Source: Cyanobacteria bacterium OH_CBB_238 (lineage in GTDB: Bacteria > Cyanobacteriota > Vampirovibrionia > Gastranaerophilales > Gastranaerophilaceae). Taken from it: a DNA stretch of 9,966 nt. Numbering within the stretch: position 1 is the stretch's first letter; each line of letters starts with the position of its first letter. The position numbers were made by a program, and so were the translations under genes. This document shows, piece after piece, positions 6,391 through 9,966 of this stretch. The notes below the pieces were generated by a model, which worked only from the letters and a program-made list of their open reading frames with translations, was not told where the DNA came from and searched no databases. The DNA is taken from contig JAEYQN010000058.1 of NCBI GenBank assembly GCA_023409995.1, positions 1-9,966 on the forward strand, written 5' to 3'.

Positions 6391-7251
6391 ATGACAATAA
6401 AAGATTGGTTTGAAAAGCGAAAAGAATCACAAATAGCTCATAGACCACAAGAGGCTCAAATAGACGACAGCATCGGAAGACTATGGCTAAAATGTTATAA
6501 CTGTAGTGCTCAACTTATGAAAAAAGAAGTTGAATCTAACATGATGGTCTGTCCGGAATGCGGGTATCATTTTAGAATAAATGCAAGAACTAGAATTAAT
6601 CAACTCTTTGATGAAGACACATTTAAAGAATTGTTTAAAAACATTAAGCCTGCCGATCCACTAGAGTTTGTTGACACAGAGCCTTATAAAGATAGGCAAA
6701 AAAAAGCAAAACAAAAAACGAATTTAGATGAAGCAGTAATTTGCGGAGTTGGTAAAATAGATGGAGAAGAAGTCTCCTGCGCAGTTATGGACTTCGAATA
6801 TATGGGCGGCTCAATGGGAAGTGTGGTTGGAGAAAAAGTCACACTTGCAATGGAAGAAGCTTTAAAAAGAAAAATACCTATGATAGCAATAACAGCATCT
6901 GGTGGAGCTAGAATGCAAGAAAGCGCACTAAGTCTTATGCAAATGGCTAAGACCAGTTGTGCAGTTGCAAGGCTTAACGAGGCTGGTATATTATATATAA
7001 CAGTGCTTACAGAACCTACATTTGGTGGTGTTACAGCTAGCTTTGGGACAATAGGTGATATTATCGTAGCTGAACAAGGTGCTAGGATCGGTTTTGCGGG
7101 TAGGCGAGTTATTGAACAAACAATAAGACAAAAGCTTCCTGCGGATTTTCAAACAGCCGAGTACCTTATGAAATACGGTCAAATAGATATAATCTCTGAC
7201 CGTTTGGACCTAAAAGATACATTAGCTAAGCTTGTAAAGCTGCATAAATAA
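6391..7251 (+). CDS. accD: Acetyl-CoA carboxylase carboxyltransferase, beta subunit
   Basis: With AccA it forms the alpha2-beta2 carboxyltransferase that moves the carboxyl group from biotin (on AccB) to acetyl-CoA, giving malonyl-CoA, the first committed step of fatty-acid synthesis. The N-terminal zinc ribbon is intact: C35-x2-C38 and C54-x2-C57. The crotonase-like carboxyltransferase fold follows, with ASGGARMQES (169-178), TEPTFGGVTASFGTIGD (207-223) and the strongly conserved IGFAGRRVIEQTIRQKLP stretch (233-250). At 286 residues it is slightly shorter than E. coli AccD (304), mainly at the C-terminus. The ribosome site is a GGGGA about 9 bases before the ATG, weaker than those of its neighbours. 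accA follows after 18 bases, which suits equal production of the two subunits. accB and accC are not in the window. Confidence 0.98.
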   Translation: MTIKDWFEKRKESQIAHRPQEAQIDDSIGRLWLKCYNCSAQLMKKEVESNMMVCPECGYHFRINARTRINQLFDEDTFKELFKNIKPADPLEFVDTEPYKDRQKKAKQKTNLDEAVICGVGKIDGEEVSCAVMDFEYMGGSMGSVVGEKVTLAMEEALKRKIPMIAITASGGARMQESALSLMQMAKTSCAVARLNEAGILYITVLTEPTFGGVTASFGTIGDIIVAEQGARIGFAGRRVIEQTIRQKLPADFQTAEYLMKYGQIDIISDRLDLKDTLAKLVKLHK

Positions 7252-7269
7252 GTAGGGAGTCTGTGGAAT

Positions 7270-8229
7270 ATGTCTATATTAGAATTTGAAAAACCGTTAT
7301 ACGATATACAAGATAAGATTGATGAGTTGAAAAATATAAGTCAGACATCGGGTATGGATATGTCTAAAGAGATTGAAAACTTTGAAAATCAAGCAAATGA
7401 ATATAGAAAAGAGCTTTATGCAAATTTAAAGCCTTCTCAAAAATTACTTATTGCAAGACACAGCAATAGGCCAAATTTTCTTGATTATATAAAATATATG
7501 ACAACTGATTTTATTGAGTTACACGGCGATCGAGAAGGCACCGATGATAGAGCAATTATTGGTGGTGTTGCAAGAATAGATGGAAAACCGGTTGTTATAA
7601 TTGGTACTCAAAAAGGTAAAACGACAAAAGAAAACTTGGAATATAATTTCGGAATGCCACAACCGCAAGGTTACAGAAAAGCATTAAGATTATTCAAACA
7701 TGCAAACCGATTTAATCTTCCAATAATAACCTTGATAGACACCCCTGGTGCTTATCCTGGAATAAAAGCCGAAGAAACAGGACAAGGTATTGCAATTGCT
7801 GAAAATTTGAAAGAAATGGCAAAACTGAATGTACCAATTATTGCAGTAATAACCGGCGAAGGTTGTTCTGGTGGTGCATTAGGACTTGCAGTGGCAGATA
7901 GGGTGTTAATGTTGGAACATGCATATTACACTGTAATTTCACCAGAAGGCTGTGCTTCTATTCTTTGGAGAGACTCTTCCTTATTTGCTACAGCAGCAGA
8001 TGCATTAAAAATAACTGGTCCTGACCTTTTAAAATATGACATCATCGATGGAATCGTTTCGGAACCTATGGGTGGAGCTCATTATGACCCTGAATTTATG
8101 GCCAAAAGTCTAAAAATAGAGTTATTAAAGTCATTAAGCGAACTTGAACCATTAAGCTCTGAAAAACTTAAAGATGAGAGATACGGCAAATACAGAAGAA
8201 TGGGTGTTTTTACGAGTAATGGACAGTAA
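7270..8229 (+). CDS. accA: Acetyl-CoA carboxylase carboxyltransferase, alpha subunit
   Basis: Partner of AccD in the carboxyltransferase component of acetyl-CoA carboxylase. The length, 319 residues, equals that of the E. coli protein. Residues 1-55 form the usual N-terminal helical segment (LEFEKPLYDIQDKIDEL). The catalytic fold carries DFIELHGDR (80-88), GTQKGK (112-117), FGMPQPQGYRKALR (127-140), LIDTPGAYPGI..E..GQ (155-172), GEGCSGGALG (196-205) with the oxyanion-hole glycines, and SPEGCASILWRD near 225-236. The ribosome site AGGGAG (7254-7259) is 10 bases before the ATG. The last 11 bases overlap the start of prmA in another frame, implying translational coupling. No key residue is missing. 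Confidence 0.98.
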   Translation: MSILEFEKPLYDIQDKIDELKNISQTSGMDMSKEIENFENQANEYRKELYANLKPSQKLLIARHSNRPNFLDYIKYMTTDFIELHGDREGTDDRAIIGGVARIDGKPVVIIGTQKGKTTKENLEYNFGMPQPQGYRKALRLFKHANRFNLPIITLIDTPGAYPGIKAEETGQGIAIAENLKEMAKLNVPIIAVITGEGCSGGALGLAVADRVLMLEHAYYTVISPEGCASILWRDSSLFATAADALKITGPDLLKYDIIDGIVSEPMGGAHYDPEFMAKSLKIELLKSLSELEPLSSEKLKDERYGKYRRMGVFTSNGQ

Positions 8230-9130
8230 TTATTGGGAATTAGCTATCAAAATTAATCCTGTTTGTGCAGATATAGTTTGTGAAATAATTGACTCCAATT
8301 TCAACTGTGAAGGTATAGTAACAGCAGAAGAAAAGTATAAAGACCTTGAATTAATAAGCACTACAGATGATGTTGTTAAAGCATATATAGTATCAGAAAA
8401 AATAGATTTAGACGAAATAAAAACATTTTTTGCCTTAAAAAGGCAGGAAATATCTGACTTAAATATATTCAATGAAGATATTGGTTCGTGGGAAGTGTCT
8501 ATCGCTAAACAAGAAATTGTAGACTGGTCAAAAAAATGGAAAGAACATTGGAAACCGTCTAAGATTTCAAATCATATTGTAATTTGCCCTTCTTGGGAAA
8601 GTTACGAAAAGCAAGAAGATGAAATTGTAATAACTCTAGATCCTGGTAATGCATTTGGAACAGGAACACATGCAACAACTCAGTTATGTGTTGAAGCTAC
8701 TGAAAAATACATGAAAAAGGGCGACTGTGTGGCGGATATTGGCTGTGGTTCAGGAATACTTGCAATATGCGCTATGAAACTTGGAGCTTTAAAATCAACA
8801 GCAATAGATAATGACCCAATTGCAGTTAACACAGCAATTGAAAATGCCAAAATTAATTCTGTAGATATTAAATTTGCAACACAGACAGTAGATATGCTAG
8901 AAGCTGATAACTATGATTTTGTTTTAGCTAACATACTACACAATGTTCTGGCAGAAATAATGCCTGACTTAAAAAGAATCATGAAAAAAGGCGCAAAACT
9001 TTTGTTAAGCGGCATTCTTGAAGAAAAAGAAGCTGTTGTGCTAGAAGCAGTCATGTGTAATAATTTAAAAGTTATTGAAAAGACAAAGAAAAATGAATGG
9101 GTTGCATTCACTGTTAAGAGAGAGGATTAA
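8219..9130 (+). CDS. prmA: Ribosomal protein L11 methyltransferase
   Basis: S-adenosylmethionine-dependent enzyme that trimethylates ribosomal protein L11. The N-terminal L11-recognition domain (about 1-100, starting MDSNYWELAIKINPVCADIV) is divergent but correctly placed. A linker carrying VDWSKKWKEHWKP (101-113) leads to the methyltransferase domain, with DPGNAFGTGTH (141-151), the SAM-binding DIGCGSGIL (173-181), the acidic DND after strand 2 (197-199), LANIL (236-240) and LLLSGILEEKE (261-271). Length is 303 residues against 293 in E. coli. I chose ATG 8219 rather than the in-frame ATG at 8174, which would add 15 residues unlike the family and overlap accA by 56 bases. No clear ribosome site precedes 8219 (GGGTG at 8202 is 12 bases away), so initiation probably relies on ribosomes finishing accA. 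Confidence 0.95.
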   Translation: MDSNYWELAIKINPVCADIVCEIIDSNFNCEGIVTAEEKYKDLELISTTDDVVKAYIVSEKIDLDEIKTFFALKRQEISDLNIFNEDIGSWEVSIAKQEIVDWSKKWKEHWKPSKISNHIVICPSWESYEKQEDEIVITLDPGNAFGTGTHATTQLCVEATEKYMKKGDCVADIGCGSGILAICAMKLGALKSTAIDNDPIAVNTAIENAKINSVDIKFATQTVDMLEADNYDFVLANILHNVLAEIMPDLKRIMKKGAKLLLSGILEEKEAVVLEAVMCNNLKVIEKTKKNEWVAFTVKRED

Positions 9131-9131
9131 G

Positions 9132-9863
9132 ATGTCAAAAACTGCTATCGTAATACCTGCAAGATATAGTTCAAGAAGGCTAAATGCAAAACCACTAATA
9201 GAAGTATGCGATAAGCCTATAATTCAGTGGGTTTGGGAGCGTGCAAAACAAGTAAATTCGGCAGATATGGTAATAATAGCAACAGACAATCAAGAAATAT
9301 ATGATAAAGCAAAATCTTTTGGCGCTGAAGTAGAAATGACTTCTGAGCATCATCAATCAGGAAGCGACAGAATAGTGGAAGTTGTAGAAAAATATCCTGA
9401 AATTTCATATATTATCAACTTACAAGGTGATGAACCAATGATAAATCCTCAATCTGTTGAGAAAGTGATCGAACTGATTAAAAATGATGATAAAGCTGAC
9501 ATATCCACTTTGGTTTCTCTAATTAAAGCAGAAGAAGATTTAGAAGACCCGAATATGGTCAAGTGTGTTTTTGACAAAGATGGGTACGCTATATATTTTT
9601 CTCGTTCTAAAATACCTTACGAAAGAAATTATGATATTGCATCTTTTTATAAACATATAGGTTTATATGGATATAAAAGAGAATCACTATTCAAAATGAG
9701 TAAGATAGAGCAAGCTGACATAGAAAAAGCAGAAAGCTTGGAACAGCTTAGAGCTTTGTATAATGGAATGCGAATAAAAACAGCTGTCATTGAAGATACT
9801 TCAATTGGAATAGACACGATAGAAGACCTGAACGCATTTAAAAAGTTGGTAGAAAAAGAATAA
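9132..9863 (+). CDS. kdsB: 3-deoxy-manno-octulosonate cytidylyltransferase (CMP-KDO synthetase)
   Basis: Transfers CMP from CTP to KDO, activating the sugar that joins lipid A to the LPS core. It acts in the cytoplasm and its presence implies an LPS-type outer membrane. Length is 243 residues (E. coli 248). Motifs in order: VIPARYSSRRLNAKPL (7-22, nucleotide-binding loop), ATDNQEI (50-56), HHQSGSDRIVEVV (73-85), INLQGDEPMI (95-104, with metal-binding D100), YFSRSKIPY (145-153), YKHIGLYGYKRE (163-174), LEQLRALYNG (193-202) and GIDTIEDL (226-233). The loop usually reads RLPGKPL; here it is RLNAKPL. Start ATG 9132 is preceded by AGAGAGGA about 5 bases upstream and lies one base after the prmA stop. 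The in-frame ATG at 9075 would put 19 non-homologous residues ahead of the canonical N-terminus and overlap prmA. Last gene before a strong terminator. Confidence 0.97.
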   Translation: MSKTAIVIPARYSSRRLNAKPLIEVCDKPIIQWVWERAKQVNSADMVIIATDNQEIYDKAKSFGAEVEMTSEHHQSGSDRIVEVVEKYPEISYIINLQGDEPMINPQSVEKVIELIKNDDKADISTLVSLIKAEEDLEDPNMVKCVFDKDGYAIYFSRSKIPYERNYDIASFYKHIGLYGYKRESLFKMSKIEQADIEKAESLEQLRALYNGMRIKTAVIEDTSIGIDTIEDLNAFKKLVEKE

Positions 9864-9888
9864 AATTAAATACAATTAAGAATTAGAT

Positions 9889-9921
9889 AAAGAACGTATT
9901 TTATTAATGCGTTCTTTTTTT
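9889..9921 (+). terminator. Intrinsic terminator after kdsB
   Basis: AAAGAACG (9889-9896) pairs exactly with CGTTCTTT (9910-9917), and the stem extends inward by four more pairs (one G-U) to a five-base loop. Seven T residues (9915-9921) follow. It lies 26 bases past the kdsB stop and closes the argS/accD-kdsB transcription unit. Confidence 0.92.
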
Positions 9922-9957
9922 ATTAATTTTAAGAAATATTATGATATTTTGAATAAA

Positions 9958-9963
9958 TATAAT
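9958..9963 (+). promoter_or_regulatory. Candidate -10 box of a gene beyond the window
   Basis: An exact TATAAT follows the terminator by 36 bases, at the right edge. No good -35 is visible at 16-18 bases upstream. It may start transcription of the next gene, which is not in the window. Confidence 0.3.
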
Positions 9964-9966
9964 AGG

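Noticed and set aside
8174..8218. Longer prmA start at ATG 8174
   Set aside because: It would add 15 residues (MRDTANTEEWVFLRV) that are out-of-frame accA sequence and do not resemble the PrmA N-terminus.
9075..9131. Longer kdsB start at ATG 9075
   Set aside because: The extra 19 residues are out-of-frame prmA sequence; the canonical KdsB N-terminus and ribosome site fit ATG 9132.
1..9966. CRISPR array, tRNA, insertion sequence or phage genes
   Set aside because: Both strands were read by eye; no spaced direct repeats, cloverleaf-like sequences, transposase or integrase motifs, or terminal inverted repeats were seen.

Overview
The window is AT-rich (roughly one third G+C by eye) and gene-dense. 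It encodes a diderm (Gram-negative) bacterium, because the last gene is kdsB, which activates the KDO sugar of lipopolysaccharide. The housekeeping proteins are ordinary bacterial types. The minus-strand gene starts with a Met-Gly-Met-Ser-Ala-Ser-Gln-Ala-Arg stretch and ends in a long charged helix. I associate that pattern, from memory only, with AT-rich gut Melainabacteria (Gastranaerophilales, non-photosynthetic relatives of Cyanobacteria). The lineage call is therefore an inference of moderate confidence.

Layout. (1) Bases 3-929, plus: an asparaginase of the Rhizobium etli type, cut off by the left window edge. (2) Bases 926-1957, minus: an unrecognised 343-residue protein with helices at both ends and a Ser/Thr/Asp-rich middle. 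Its stop codon overlaps that of gene 1. (3) Bases 1958-2184: a divergent promoter region with short palindromes. (4) Bases 2185-4143, plus: a UshA/5'-nucleotidase-like metallophosphoesterase that uses a TTG start and has no visible export signal. (5) Bases 4249-4392, plus: a 47-codon gene with a strong ribosome binding site, followed by a clear intrinsic terminator (4488-4519). (6) Bases 4563-9863, plus: argS, accD, accA, prmA and kdsB, closed by a second strong terminator (9889-9921).

How the genes work together. accD and accA encode the two halves of the acetyl-CoA carboxylase carboxyltransferase and are only 18 bases apart. prmA overlaps accA by 11 bases and kdsB follows prmA after one base. 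These four, and perhaps argS 52 bases upstream, look like one transcription unit. It joins fatty-acid initiation, ribosomal protein L11 methylation and LPS sugar activation, all linked to growth of envelope and translation capacity. The left part (asparaginase, secreted-type protein, nucleotidase, micro-gene) is accessory in character and holds the less explained material.

I see no tRNA or rRNA gene, CRISPR array, insertion sequence, phage gene or convincing riboswitch. I found no clear new multi-gene system. The best candidates for something undescribed are the minus-strand helix-capped protein, the nucleotidase with altered C-terminal motifs, and the 47-codon gene.
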